Positions 38,601 to 47,371 are shown, counted from the stretch's first letter. The stretch: DNA of 64,000 nucleotides from Paenibacillus amylolyticus (GCF_003719335.1 NZ_RIAS01000001.1:1-64000); one strand, 5' to 3'. Notes: a model not told the origin generated them from the sequence alone. A program made the numbers and translations.

Positions 38601-38924
38601 GTGGACTTCAGCTCCGTTTCATTTGTGTTGAGTTCAATTGAACTGAGCTAATTTACACGGACACTTCGATGACAGAAGAACCTTCCAATCGCTGTTATCC
38701 CCAGATTTTTTGATTCTCTTGTTGCAAAGGTAGAAAATCCGGTGATAAAGGCGACCGCTTCGCTTTTCCAGTTTTTTTCTGTCCTCTCCGTTGATGTGTA
38801 AAAAATTCGTTCAATTGAACTGAGATGTATAAAATGGCGATTTCAGGCATATGGTGAGCCTATACGAATTTTATCGTGTGTACAAGTCTAATACGTACAT
38901 CGAGAACCAAGGGGGACTCACCAA
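38601..38924. other. Divergent intergenic region with structured repeat
   Basis: About 320 bp between nudF (minus) and the mciZ-like gene (plus). It holds repeat copy 2 (38632-38824) and, downstream of it, a ~100-bp stretch that probably carries the mciZ promoter; I could not assign the sigma factor. Confidence 0.7.
38632..38824 (+). repeat. Dispersed structured repeat, copy 2
   Basis: Bounded by two perfect 16-bp copies of GTTCAATTGAACTGAG (38632-38647, 38809-38824), each with a palindromic core. Inside: CGGA/TCCG, GACAGAA (38671-38677) with TTCTGTC (38777-38783), CCAGATTTT with AAAATCCGG, and GCGA..TCGC containing CGCTTCGCT. The core GTTATCCCC...TGATTCTCT...AATCCGGT-ATAAA matches copy 1 at 27.3 kb. 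Confidence 0.75.
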
Positions 38925-39062
38925 ATGAAAAGTTATCTCACACCGCAATCGGCACATGTGGTCGGACAAGCCAGACAAGTACAGCTTATCCTTAGACAGT
39001 GGATGCGTGAATGGGGCTCCGAAACCAAACTAGTCGACATGCTAGCCGGACGCAAAGGCTAG
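38925..39062 (+). CDS. mciZ: Z-ring formation inhibitor MciZ-like peptide
   Basis: A 45-aa peptide with AAGGGGGACTCACCAA before ATG. The stretch VVGQARQVQLILRQWMREWG lines up with B. subtilis MciZ (VGKAWEIRAKLKEYG, as I recall it), the part that binds FtsZ and caps protofilaments in the mother cell. A location near nudF and spoIIM fits a sporulation gene. Too short for routine ORF calling; identity rests on the pattern and neighbourhood, not on a search. Confidence 0.75.
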   Translation: MKSYLTPQSAHVVGQARQVQLILRQWMREWGSETKLVDMLAGRKG

Positions 39063-39160
39063 AAGGTTTAACATTGTTCAAAAAGTCCGAACCCGGTCTG
39101 CACCGAATCAGAGAACGCTACGGTTCTATCATCCCATAGAGTATCTTTTATTTCGATCGC

Positions 39161-40291
39161 TTACTTTCCTTTTGCCGTTTCCTGCACAATCGCGATAACG
39201 ACTTGGGAAAGTTTCACAATGTCTGCAGCGCGAATGCGTTCTTTGGTCGTGTGAATATCTTCATACCCCACAGCCAGATTCACCGTTGGAATGCCGAAGC
39301 CGTTAAAAATGTTCGCATCACTGCCGCCACCAGAAGCAAACGTGCTTGTTTCCAAACCCAGGCTTTGAATCGCCCGCTGGGCAAGTTGCACTACCTCATG
39401 GTCGTCATGGAATCCGAATGCAGGATATTTAATCTCACTGCGGAACTCTGCGGTTGCACCATATTTGCGACATGTCGTCTCCAAAGCTTCACGCATTTGG
39501 GCAATTTGCTGTTCAATTTTCTCCTGCACAATACTGCGGGCCTCCGCATCGATCTGAACAAAATCACATACGACGTTCAATGCAGAGCCGCCTTGGAATT
39601 TGCCAATATTCGCTGTCGTTTCGTCGTCAATGCGTCCAAGCTTCATCGCTGCAATCGCTTTGGCTGCAACCTGAATGGCACTGATTCCATCTTCCGGATT
39701 CACACCGGCATGTGCCGACTTGCCATAGATTTTCATCTCAATCTCCGCTCTTGCTGGAGCAGCCACGCAGATCGTACCCACCGCTCCGTTAGAATCCAGC
39801 GCATAACCAAAGGCAGCATCGATATCTTTCGGATTCATTGCTCGTGCACCGACAAGACCGGACTCTTCCCCGACCGTAATCACAAACTGAATTTTGCCAT
39901 GCGGAATGTTGTTCTCCTGAATGACACGAATAGCTTCAAACAGAGCCGCAATGCCCGCCTTGTCATCCGCTCCCAGAATTGTTGTGCCATCACTGCGAAT
40001 CCATCCGTCCTCGCCAAGCTCCGGTTTGATTCCCTGTCCGGGGGTTACGGTGTCCATGTGACATGTGAAGAGCATCGGCTCTACACCTTCCACACCTGCA
40101 GCTTCCAGTGTAACAACCAGATTTCCCGCACCATGCCCTGTCTGGTTCATCGTATTGTCCTCATAGACGTTAAGGCCAAGATTTGCGAATTGTTCTTTTA
40201 ACACCTTGGATATGTTCTGTTCATTTTTTGTTTCGCTATCAATCTGCACTAGATCCATAAATTGCTGAATCACACGCTGTTCATTAATCAT
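39161..40291 (-). CDS. pepT: M20-family tripeptidase-like metallopeptidase
   Basis: A 376-aa cytoplasmic zinc peptidase of the PepT-like M20 branch. Zinc ligands: His-Asp in FTCHMDTVTPG, Asp in LGADDKAG, Glu-Glu in VGEESGLVGA; a dimerisation domain is at ~180-300 (YGKSAHAGVNPEDG). Expected to release N-terminal residues from short peptides. The start at 40291 follows GGGAGG by 8 bp. It is divergent from the prli42 micropeptide gene. The exact substrate is uncertain. Confidence 0.87.
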   Translation of the reverse strand: MINEQRVIQQFMDLVQIDSETKNEQNISKVLKEQFANLGLNVYEDNTMNQTGHGAGNLVVTLEAAGVEGVEPMLFTCHMDTVTPGQGIKPELGEDGWIRSDGTTILGADDKAGIAALFEAIRVIQENNIPHGKIQFVITVGEESGLVGARAMNPKDIDAAFGYALDSNGAVGTICVAAPARAEIEMKIYGKSAHAGVNPEDGISAIQVAAKAIAAMKLGRIDDETTANIGKFQGGSALNVVCDFVQIDAEARSIVQEKIEQQIAQMREALETTCRKYGATAEFRSEIKYPAFGFHDDHEVVQLAQRAIQSLGLETSTFASGGGSDANIFNGFGIPTVNLAVGYEDIHTTKERIRAADIVKLSQVVIAIVQETAKGK

Positions 40292-40372
40292 TAGACTTTC
40301 CTCCCTATCGTAGATACGGTACAATACAGGTACTATGGCTTGTTCAAAAGTTCTGAAAGGAGTTCTCTCTTC

Positions 40373-40474
40373 ATGCAAAATAAGAAATGGTTCAAAATTG
40401 TGATCTATCTCATGCTGGCAGCCATGGTTGGCTCCACTCTTTTCATTGCGCTGGAACCGTTGCTGTTTGGATAG
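40373..40474 (+). CDS. prli42: Stressosome-associated micropeptide Prli42
   Basis: A 33-aa membrane peptide: MQNKKWFKIVIYLMLAAMVG and a short hydrophobic end. The pattern Lys-rich start, IVIYLML core and single TM segment matches Prli42, which links the stressosome to the membrane in Listeria and is widespread in Bacillales. AAAGGAG precedes the ATG. Too short for routine ORF calling. Confidence 0.82.
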   Translation: MQNKKWFKIVIYLMLAAMVGSTLFIALEPLLFG

Positions 40475-40507
40475 TCACTACGATCTGAAGCTCTTCTAAC
40501 GCGCTGT

Positions 40508-41215
40508 CTACAGACGCTGGAGGGCTTCTTCTTCTGTACTCCATATCAGGTCATATGGGAATATACGCTGAAAATAAGGCACAATATCCCGGGCTACCTG
40601 CTCAATCGTGTATGACTTCCCCGTGATATCCTCCAAAGAAGTCACACCATACTGTTCAATTCCGCATGGAATAATGCCCTGAAACCCGGCATGTTGAATA
40701 CCTGAGGTAATGTTAAAAGCAAACCCGTGACTCGTCACAAATCCACGTCGATGCTTGCACCGGTTAAACTTGATGCCGATGGCAGCAATCTTCAGGTCAC
40801 CGATCCATACGCCTGTATATCCCTCTTTACGGCCGGATACAACGTCCTGGTCAGCGAGATAATCGATCATCACCTGCTCCAGCTTACGCAAGTAACCATG
40901 CAAATCCAATTCCTCATCCCGACCAAGCACTAACAAAGGGTAACCTACCAATTGACCCGGCCCATGATAAGTAATATCACCGCCGCGATCAATTTGAAAC
41001 AAGGATATCCCTTGAGCTTTCAACTCTTCCTCACTCCAAAGCAGATGCTCCGGATGATTCTGTGATCCAATCGTATAGGTTGGTGGATGCTGTAAAAGCA
41101 ACATCTGTTCAGGACCTTCACCTTCGTCCAATTGTTGCACAATTGATTTCTGAAGATTCCATGCCGCTTCATAATCAAGCATAGGTATGTATGCCACATT
41201 CAGCGGTTTGCCCAT
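40508..41215 (-). CDS. lipB: Octanoyltransferase LipB
   Basis: A 235-aa transferase that moves octanoyl from acyl carrier protein to lipoyl domains. Signature RGGDITYHGPGQLVGYPLL, catalytic Lys in KIAAIGIKF and Cys in GIIPCGIEQYGVTSL. It lies directly after bkdB, whose product needs lipoylation. B. subtilis uses LipM/LipL instead, so this is the other type of enzyme. The start is uncertain: several in-frame ATGs, weak ribosome sites; I prefer MGKPLNVAYI. Confidence 0.9.
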   Translation of the reverse strand: MGKPLNVAYIPMLDYEAAWNLQKSIVQQLDEGEGPEQMLLLQHPPTYTIGSQNHPEHLLWSEEELKAQGISLFQIDRGGDITYHGPGQLVGYPLLVLGRDEELDLHGYLRKLEQVMIDYLADQDVVSGRKEGYTGVWIGDLKIAAIGIKFNRCKHRRGFVTSHGFAFNITSGIQHAGFQGIIPCGIEQYGVTSLEDITGKSYTIEQVARDIVPYFQRIFPYDLIWSTEEEALQRL

Positions 41216-41332
41216 ACTTTCCCACATCCTTCTGCCCATGGTTTAATATATGAAAATATGTCTGTCTCTAGACAGCCAGAAAAGTGCACGGCCCGAGGCA
41301 CATACACTTTCCCGTCATTTTATATCATAAAC

Positions 41333-42799
41333 TTAATACACTTTCGTTTCCATATTGTACCCTTCCAGATTTTCCTTGACACGTTGCAAGAAGCGGCCAC
41401 AGATGACGCCATCCAGAATCCGATGATCCAGGGAAAGACACAGGTTAGCCATGGACCGCACCGCGATCATATCGTTAATGACAACCGGTTTTTTCACTAT
41501 GGACTCAAACGTAAGGATAGCCGCCTGTGGGTAATTGATAATCGGCTGGGACAGGATCGAACCGAATGAACCTGTATTGTTCACCGTAAATGTACCACCC
41601 TGCATGTGATCCAGCTTCAGCGTGCCTTCACGGGTTTTACGAGCCAGGTCATCAATCTCACGAGCAAGACCTGCGATATTGCGCTGATCTGCCTGTTTGA
41701 TGACAGGTGTAAGCACCGAATCCTCTGTACCTACAGCCATGGACAGGTTAATATCCCGCTTGACAATAATTTTATCAACTGCCCATACCGAGTTCATGAT
41801 CGGGTAATCTTTAATCGCATTGACGACTCCCTTCATCATGAATGAAAGATAGGTCAGGTTAATGCCCTCTTTCCGTTTGAACTCATCCTTCAATTTGTTG
41901 CGCAACATGACGAGGTTGGTTACATCCACCTCAATCATTGTCCACGCATGAGGAATTTCAGATACACTTTGACGCATATTACGCGCTATGGCATTACGCA
42001 CTGGGGTAACATCGATAAAATATTCTGATCTTCCTTGTCCGCCGCCTTCCACTTCAATCTGTGGAATTTTCGGACTTTCGGTCAGATGGATTCCCGAATG
42101 ACGCACAGGAACGCCCGCATCGGATGCAGGAAGTGTCTGTCCTGCTACGCCGTTCGCAGCTATTGATGACGTAGTTGCACCAGCATCTCTGATTCCGCTA
42201 AACGGGGAAGACGATGAAGCCTGTGCAGCAATGTTAGATGTTTGAACGGGTGCTTGTACTGTGTTTGCCTGTCCGCCCTGTGCAACATAAGAAAGCACGT
42301 CTTTACGTGTAATCCGGCCGCCGGCGCCTGTTCCCTGAACATGTTGCAGATTCAACCCATGCTCTGCTGCCAGGGATTGCACCGCAGGAGAATAACGATG
42401 GCGCATCGGCTGATTCGGATCAAACGCAGCTGCGTTTGTGCCCGTAGCAGGAGATTGACCTGCATTACGCTGAACCTGAGCTTGCTGCGATGGTTGTTGC
42501 TCGCCCGCAACAGGTGTAACTTGTTCCGCCGTATCTTCATCAGTAGCAACGACTTGCATACGGCAGATGGCCTCACCTACCGCAATGGTCGTTCCTTCTT
42601 CCACCAATAGATCACCCATAATGCCATCCACCGTAGACGGTATCTCGGCATTCACTTTATCCGTAATGACTTCACAGATCGGCTCGTACTGTTCCACACG
42701 GTCACCCGGTTTTTTCAACCATTTGCCTATGGTAGCCGAGACCAGGGATTCTGCGAGCTGCGGCATAATGACCTCGATCCATTTCATACGTTCAGCCAT
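41333..42799 (-). CDS. bkdB: Branched-chain 2-oxoacid dehydrogenase E2
   Basis: A 488-aa dihydrolipoyl acyltransferase. Lipoyl domain ~6-80 (lipoyl-Lys in EVITDKVNAE), an Ala/Gln/Pro-rich linker, peripheral subunit-binding domain ~133-170 (YSPAVQSLAAEHGLNL), second linker, and catalytic domain ~250-488 with the active-site DHRILDG. It transfers branched acyl groups to CoA, supplying primers for branched fatty acids. Last of lpdV-bkdAA-bkdAB-bkdB. Confidence 0.93.
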   Translation of the reverse strand: MAERMKWIEVIMPQLAESLVSATIGKWLKKPGDRVEQYEPICEVITDKVNAEIPSTVDGIMGDLLVEEGTTIAVGEAICRMQVVATDEDTAEQVTPVAGEQQPSQQAQVQRNAGQSPATGTNAAAFDPNQPMRHRYSPAVQSLAAEHGLNLQHVQGTGAGGRITRKDVLSYVAQGGQANTVQAPVQTSNIAAQASSSSPFSGIRDAGATTSSIAANGVAGQTLPASDAGVPVRHSGIHLTESPKIPQIEVEGGGQGRSEYFIDVTPVRNAIARNMRQSVSEIPHAWTMIEVDVTNLVMLRNKLKDEFKRKEGINLTYLSFMMKGVVNAIKDYPIMNSVWAVDKIIVKRDINLSMAVGTEDSVLTPVIKQADQRNIAGLAREIDDLARKTREGTLKLDHMQGGTFTVNNTGSFGSILSQPIINYPQAAILTFESIVKKPVVINDMIAVRSMANLCLSLDHRILDGVICGRFLQRVKENLEGYNMETKVY

Positions 42800-42836
42800 T
42801 GATTTATCACTCCAAACTTTGTTCTATCTTTATTGA

Positions 42837-43823
42837 TCAATACGCTGCAAGTTCGCGCATGGCTGTTTTGGCTTTATCCTTGCTCAGCATATAAAATTTC
42901 TCCAACGTAGGACTGATTGGCATAGCTGGTACATCTGGACCACACAAACGCTGAATAGGCGCATCCAGATCAAACAAACATTCCTCACTGATGATTGCCG
43001 CAACTTCTGCGCCTACACCACCTGTTTTGTTATCTTCGTGTACGATCAGCACCTTGCCTGTCAACCGGGCGGAAGCGATAATGGCTTCACGGTCGAGCGG
43101 TTGCAGTGTACGCAGGTCCAGTACGTGTGCCGTAATGCCCTCTTCCCGTTCCAATTCCTCTGCGGCCTGCATGACAAAATGCAGTGGCTGACTGTATCCG
43201 ATGACCGTAATATCAGCACCTTCACGAAGGACATTGGCCTTACCGATTGGAACGATGTAATCATCCTCAGGCACATCTTCCTTGATCAACTTGTAACATT
43301 TTTTATTTTCGAAAAAGAGTACCGGGTCAGGGTCACGGACTGCCGCTTTAAGCAATCCTTTGGCGTCATACGCCGAGTAAGGAGCGATGATTTTGAGTCC
43401 CGGCGTTCCAAAGAAAATGGATTCCGGACATTGAGAGTGGTACAAGCCGCCGAAGATCCCGCCGCCGATTGGCGCTCGAATTACGATTGGACAGCTCCAA
43501 TCATTGTTAGACCGATAACGGATTTTGGCCGCCTCACTAATAATCTGATTTGTTGCTGGCAGCATAAAGTCCGAATATTGCATTTCCGCAATCGGCTTCA
43601 TGCCGTACATTGCCGCACCGATCGCCACACCGGCAATCGCAGATTCAGACAATGGCGTATCCATGACACGCATCTCGCCGAATTGATCCTGCAACCCTTT
43701 GGTTGTGGTGAACACGCCACCTTTTACACCGACATCCTCGCCAAGAACAAAAACATTCTCGTCCCGTTCCATCTCTTCTTTCATTGCGAGACGGATTGCA
43801 TCAATATATTCCATCATAGCCAT
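42837..43823 (-). CDS. bkdAB: Branched-chain 2-oxoacid dehydrogenase E1 beta
   Basis: A 328-aa subunit of the thiamine-diphosphate E1 component. Typical motifs: VFVLGEDVGVKGGVF, PLSESAIAGVAIGAAMYG, and the C-terminal domain LTGKVLIVHEDNKTGGVGAE. It begins 2 bp after the bkdAA stop, with AGGGGG as ribosome site, so it is coupled. Confidence 0.93.
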   Translation of the reverse strand: MAMMEYIDAIRLAMKEEMERDENVFVLGEDVGVKGGVFTTTKGLQDQFGEMRVMDTPLSESAIAGVAIGAAMYGMKPIAEMQYSDFMLPATNQIISEAAKIRYRSNNDWSCPIVIRAPIGGGIFGGLYHSQCPESIFFGTPGLKIIAPYSAYDAKGLLKAAVRDPDPVLFFENKKCYKLIKEDVPEDDYIVPIGKANVLREGADITVIGYSQPLHFVMQAAEELEREEGITAHVLDLRTLQPLDREAIIASARLTGKVLIVHEDNKTGGVGAEVAAIISEECLFDLDAPIQRLCGPDVPAMPISPTLEKFYMLSKDKAKTAMRELAAY

Positions 43824-43825
43824 GA

Positions 43826-44854
43826 TTACCGTCCCCCTTCTTCGCTGTCTGCATAGACATGCGTCAGCGTGTCCTCAGGTTTAGGATATGGCGCATTGTC
43901 TGCATATTCAGTTGCTTCTTTCATTTCGAGCGCAAGCTGGGAAGCCAGATCCGCATCCCGGGCTTCATCCCAGATGCCGCATTCAATCAAATAATTTTTC
44001 ATCCGAAGTACGCCGTCTTTCTTCCAGTTCTCCTCAACTTCTTCCTTGGTTCGGTAGGCCAAATCATTATCCGAAGTCGAGTGTGGAGACAAACGATACA
44101 TCATCGCTTCAATCAGTGTCGGACCTTCACCGGCGATAGCACGCTGGCGCGCTTCCTTCACAGCCGCGTATACTTCGAGTGCATCATTGCCATCTACACG
44201 AAGTCCCGGGAAACCATACCCCAGTGCACGATCAGAGATTTTGCCGCTAAGCTGTTTGTGAATTGGAACCGAGATTGCATATTGATTGTTCTCACACATA
44301 ATGATCACAGGAAGCTTATGCACCCCCGCAAAGTTTGCGCCTTCGTGGAAATCCCCCTGATTGCTTGAACCTTCCCCAAATGTAACAAAAGAAACAAACT
44401 CTTTCTTCTGCATTTTGGCAGCAAGAGCAAAGCCAACCGCATGAGGAACCTGCGTAGTCACTGGACTGGACCCAGTAACGATACGCAGTTTCTTGTGACC
44501 AAAGTGACCTGGCATTTGCCGGCCGCCACTGTTTGGATCTTCCGCCTTCGCAAAGGCAGACAACATCAATTCACGCGGCGTCATGCCTACGGCAAGAACA
44601 AAACCATAATCGCGATAGTAAGGCAAATAGTAATCGTGATTACGATCCAAACCAAAAGCCGCTCCGACTTGCGCTGCCTCTTGGCCTACACCGGATACGT
44701 GAAAGTTAATTTTGCCAGCCCGCTGCAAGAGCAAGCAACGTTCATCAAACTTGCGTGCAAGCAGCATGTATTTGTACATATCTAAAACTTCTCCATCGGT
44801 AAGTCCCAGTTGTTGATGTCGATGAACCGCATCTGCAGTACCTTGTGAACTCAT
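43826..44854 (-). CDS. bkdAA: Branched-chain 2-oxoacid dehydrogenase E1 alpha
   Basis: A 342-aa thiamine-diphosphate enzyme subunit that decarboxylates the keto acids of valine, leucine and isoleucine. The ThDP motif starts GEGSSNQGDFHEGANFAG and ends with NN in CENNQYAISVP. The phosphorylation-loop region YRLSPHSTSDN is typical of BCKDH. GGAGG precedes the start by 8 bp. A ~140-bp gap to lpdV contains a TATAAT box (44939-44944). Confidence 0.93.
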   Translation of the reverse strand: MSSQGTADAVHRHQQLGLTDGEVLDMYKYMLLARKFDERCLLLQRAGKINFHVSGVGQEAAQVGAAFGLDRNHDYYLPYYRDYGFVLAVGMTPRELMLSAFAKAEDPNSGGRQMPGHFGHKKLRIVTGSSPVTTQVPHAVGFALAAKMQKKEFVSFVTFGEGSSNQGDFHEGANFAGVHKLPVIIMCENNQYAISVPIHKQLSGKISDRALGYGFPGLRVDGNDALEVYAAVKEARQRAIAGEGPTLIEAMMYRLSPHSTSDNDLAYRTKEEVEENWKKDGVLRMKNYLIECGIWDEARDADLASQLALEMKEATEYADNAPYPKPEDTLTHVYADSEEGGR

Positions 44855-44938
44855 ATGAGGTACCTCCTTTTAATCAAAGCCTTTTGCAAGTCCTACTACC
44901 CGCTCTTATAACCTGGTACTAAGACTTGGCTTAACCTT

Positions 44939-44944
44939 ATTATA
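44939..44944 (-). promoter_or_regulatory. Possible internal bkd promoter (-10 only)
   Basis: Perfect TATAAT between lpdV and bkdAA on the minus strand, preceded by a small GAAAG-GTA-CTTTC hairpin and a T run that could partly terminate lpdV transcription. No convincing -35 box. Confidence 0.3.
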
Positions 44945-44996
44945 ATCCCTTTTGCCCAAAAAAGGAAAGTACCTTTCTCACTAGGGGGTGTCTGAC

Positions 44997-46421
44997 TTAC
45001 ATTCCAATCGCTTTCCCGTCCACGGCTAACATCGCTTCGCCCATGATTTCTGACAATGAAGGATGCGGATGTATGGTCTGTCCGACTTCCCATGGCGTTG
45101 CATCCAGCATCTGTGCCAATGAAGCTTCTGCAATCAGTTCCGTAACATGGGTGCCTATCATATGTACCCCCAGAATATCATTCGTTTGGGCATCTGCAAT
45201 GACCTTCACGAATCCATCGCGACTTCCGTGAATCAAGGACTTGCCGATCGCCTGGAATGGGAACTTGCCGGTTTTGATCTCGTGTCCGCGTTCTTTAGCT
45301 TCCTTCTCAGTGAAGCCAATGCTGGCAGCTTCTGGGCGTGTATACACGCAGCGCGGAATGCGATGTGCTTCAACCGGATGCACGCTCTCACCAGCAAGAT
45401 GATTGACTGCGAGTATGCCTTCGTGACTTGCGGCATGGGCCAGCTGTAACCCGCCGATGCAGTCACCAATCGCATAGATATGGCCTTCTCCAGTCTGCAA
45501 ATATGGGTTAACGGCAATAAAACCGCGTTCTACTTTGATATCCGTGTTCTCAAGTCCGATATTTTCAACGTTAGCTTGACGCCCAACAGACACGAGCATT
45601 TTCTCAGCCGTCAGCGTTTCTACCTTATCTCCCGCAAGTTGCACATCAATGTTCACGTTCTGATCTTCGGCGCGGTAGCTATCCGTCATCAGTTTAGCAC
45701 CAGTCAAGAAACGTACGCCCCGTTTGCCTAGTAAACGCTGCATTTCTTTCGCTATATCTTCATCTTCCGCAGGAAGCACATGAGCCGCTGTCTCAATCAC
45801 CGTCACACTCACGCCAAAATCATTCAGCATAGAGGCCCATTCCAGACCGATGACACCACCGCCTACAATGAGGATTGAAGCTGGCAGCTCGTCCATGCGA
45901 AGCGCTTCATCACTGCTCATGATATATCTTCCATCCGGTTCAAGACCCGGCAGTACACGCGGACGCGAGCCCGTAGCAATAATGAGGTTCGTTGGAACGA
46001 CTGTGTCCATCTCGCCGTCCTCAAACTCCACCGCTACAGCTCCGCTCTGTGGTGAGAAGATCGATGGCCCAATCACACGTCCTTTGGCGTGCACAACTTC
46101 AATTTTATTTTTTTTCATCAAATATTGAACGCCCTGATGAAGTTGCTCCACAATCGCATCTTTACGCGCCTGAACCTTCGGGAACACAAGCGTTGCTCCT
46201 GTTGTCTCGATGCCGTAGCTCTCGCTATCCTGAATTTCAGCATACATCTCGGCACTTTTCAATAGCGCCTTGCTTGGAATACAGCCACGATGCAGGCAAG
46301 TTCCACCGAGCTTGTCCTTTTCAATAATAACGACCTTTTTGCCTAGCTGGGCAGCACGGATCGCCGCAACATATCCACCCGTTCCTCCACCTAGTACAGC
46401 AACATCACATGGTATTGGCAT
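44997..46421 (-). CDS. lpdV: Dihydrolipoyl dehydrogenase (E3)
   Basis: A 474-aa FAD disulfide reductase that reoxidises lipoyl groups with NAD. FAD site GGGTGGYVAAIRAAQLG, redox disulfide GGTCLHRGCIPSK, NAD site IVGGGVIGLEWASM, and C-terminal catalytic pair in HPHPSLSE. GAGGAG precedes the start. First gene of the bkd operon. The ptb-bcd-buk genes that precede lpdV in B. subtilis are not seen here. Confidence 0.94.
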   Translation of the reverse strand: MPIPCDVAVLGGGTGGYVAAIRAAQLGKKVVIIEKDKLGGTCLHRGCIPSKALLKSAEMYAEIQDSESYGIETTGATLVFPKVQARKDAIVEQLHQGVQYLMKKNKIEVVHAKGRVIGPSIFSPQSGAVAVEFEDGEMDTVVPTNLIIATGSRPRVLPGLEPDGRYIMSSDEALRMDELPASILIVGGGVIGLEWASMLNDFGVSVTVIETAAHVLPAEDEDIAKEMQRLLGKRGVRFLTGAKLMTDSYRAEDQNVNIDVQLAGDKVETLTAEKMLVSVGRQANVENIGLENTDIKVERGFIAVNPYLQTGEGHIYAIGDCIGGLQLAHAASHEGILAVNHLAGESVHPVEAHRIPRCVYTRPEAASIGFTEKEAKERGHEIKTGKFPFQAIGKSLIHGSRDGFVKVIADAQTNDILGVHMIGTHVTELIAEASLAQMLDATPWEVGQTIHPHPSLSEIMGEAMLAVDGKAIGM

Positions 46422-46513
46422 CTCTATATTCTCCTCTATATACTCATTTTTTGAATATAAATAATAATAAAATGACCGATGGTACCTAATTTACTTCCTA
46501 CCCTCTATATGCC

Positions 46514-46542
46514 ATTGTACTCTCCTTGAGCGGTCAACTCAA
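46514..46542 (-). promoter_or_regulatory. SigA promoter of the bkd operon
   Basis: Minus strand: -35 TTGAGT (46537-46542), 17 bp, -10 TACAAT (46514-46519). The -35 overlaps a perfect inverted repeat GGTCAA-N8-TTGACC (46532-46551), a possible operator. No SigL-type -24/-12 element is seen, unlike B. subtilis. Confidence 0.55.
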
Positions 46543-46658
46543 AGTTTGACCATTCTCGCATGGACAGTCTGTACATTCCAAGCTATGATATAAGCAGGGA
46601 TTCCCTGTAAGCGTAACCTTTATTTTATGTCTACTTTGGCAGAAAGGGTATAATGCTC

Positions 46659-46970
46659 ATGAATACAAAAATAGTCTTTGCGAGATTCCTCGCGATAATT
46701 GTACTCGTTATCCCCGGCTTAATGGCCATGAAGGGTTTTCTTATGATGAAAGATGCCCTGTTTCTATATTACGCCGAACATGGAAACGACATGATCGCCC
46801 CCGGCTTTCAGTGGCTCTCCTTCCTGGGCGGACTTGTACTTTTTGCCGCAGGTATGAGTTTTCTGGGGGGCTGGATTCTGTTCCGTGACCGCAAGCGTAA
46901 TTATGTAGGACCACGTTTTCGCTCCAAAAAACAGTCCGAACAGGTTGAAACACCCGGAAGCAGTTCATAA
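46659..46970 (+). CDS. DUF2627 membrane protein (YqzF-like)
   Basis: A 103-aa protein with two or three hydrophobic segments (FLAIIVLVIPGLMAMKGFLMM and FLGGLVLFAAGMSFLGGWILF) and a basic tail. DUF2627/YqzF proteins also sit next to the bkd genes in other Bacillales. AAAGGG precedes; the second ATG has the better spacing. Function unknown. Confidence 0.8.
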   Translation: MNTKIVFARFLAIIVLVIPGLMAMKGFLMMKDALFLYYAEHGNDMIAPGFQWLSFLGGLVLFAAGMSFLGGWILFRDRKRNYVGPRFRSKKQSEQVETPGSSS

Positions 46971-46990
46971 TTCCGGGCTTTTTTGTTTTT
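46953..46990 (+). terminator. Terminator overlapping the YqzF-like stop
   Basis: CCCGGAA (46953-46959) / TTCCGGG (46971-46977) with the stop codon in the loop, then CTTTTTTTGTTTTTT. Confidence 0.88.
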
Positions 46991-47023
46991 TCCACACACT
47001 TCATACAGACAGGATGGATTCAT

Positions 47024-47371
47024 ATGGTATCCTTTTTACTGACATTAAAGCGTCTGCTTAAAGGCATTTTCCATGCATTCAAGGACCCGAAATTTTTGGC
47101 TTTATTCGTTTTGACAGCTGCTACCTTACTCTCGGGTACGCTGTTTTATACACGTGTGGAAGGTCTCCACTGGATTGACGCCCTGTATTTCTGTGCAGTT
47201 ACTCTAACGACGGTAGGACATCCCCATTTCGAGCCTTCGACCGGATTTGGCAAGGCGTTTACCGTAATTTACATGTTTGCAGGTATTGGCCTTACCTTTG
47301 CCATGATTGCCAGAATAACAGCTGGCATTCTATTCCCCCGCAGAATGAAGACAGAAGAAGATGTCGAGTAG
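47024..47371 (+). CDS. Two-TM ion channel-like protein with TVGHPH filter
   Basis: A 115-aa potassium-channel-fold protein: TM1 (~25-43), pore helix (WIDALYFCAVTLTT), filter TVGHPH (63-68) and TM2 (FTVIYMFAGIGLTFAMIARI), with no cytoplasmic regulatory domain. The usual filter is TVGYGD; here Tyr-Gly-Asp is replaced by His-Pro-His, so potassium selectivity cannot be assumed. It lies 50 bp after the YqzF-like gene and its terminator; the ribosome site is weak. Confidence 0.8.
   Translation: MVSFLLTLKRLLKGIFHAFKDPKFLALFVLTAATLLSGTLFYTRVEGLHWIDALYFCAVTLTTVGHPHFEPSTGFGKAFTVIYMFAGIGLTFAMIARITAGILFPRRMKTEEDVE

Noticed and set aside
39203-40201. 332-aa plus-strand ORF inside the M20 peptidase gene
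   Set aside because: Antisense shadow; the minus-strand protein has all zinc ligands.
41280-41312. Terminator after bkdB
   Set aside because: A hairpin (AAAGTG..CACTTT) exists but lacks a T run, and lipB may be co-transcribed.
43038-43856. 272-aa plus-strand ORF inside bkdAB
   Set aside because: Antisense shadow of a conserved E1 beta gene.
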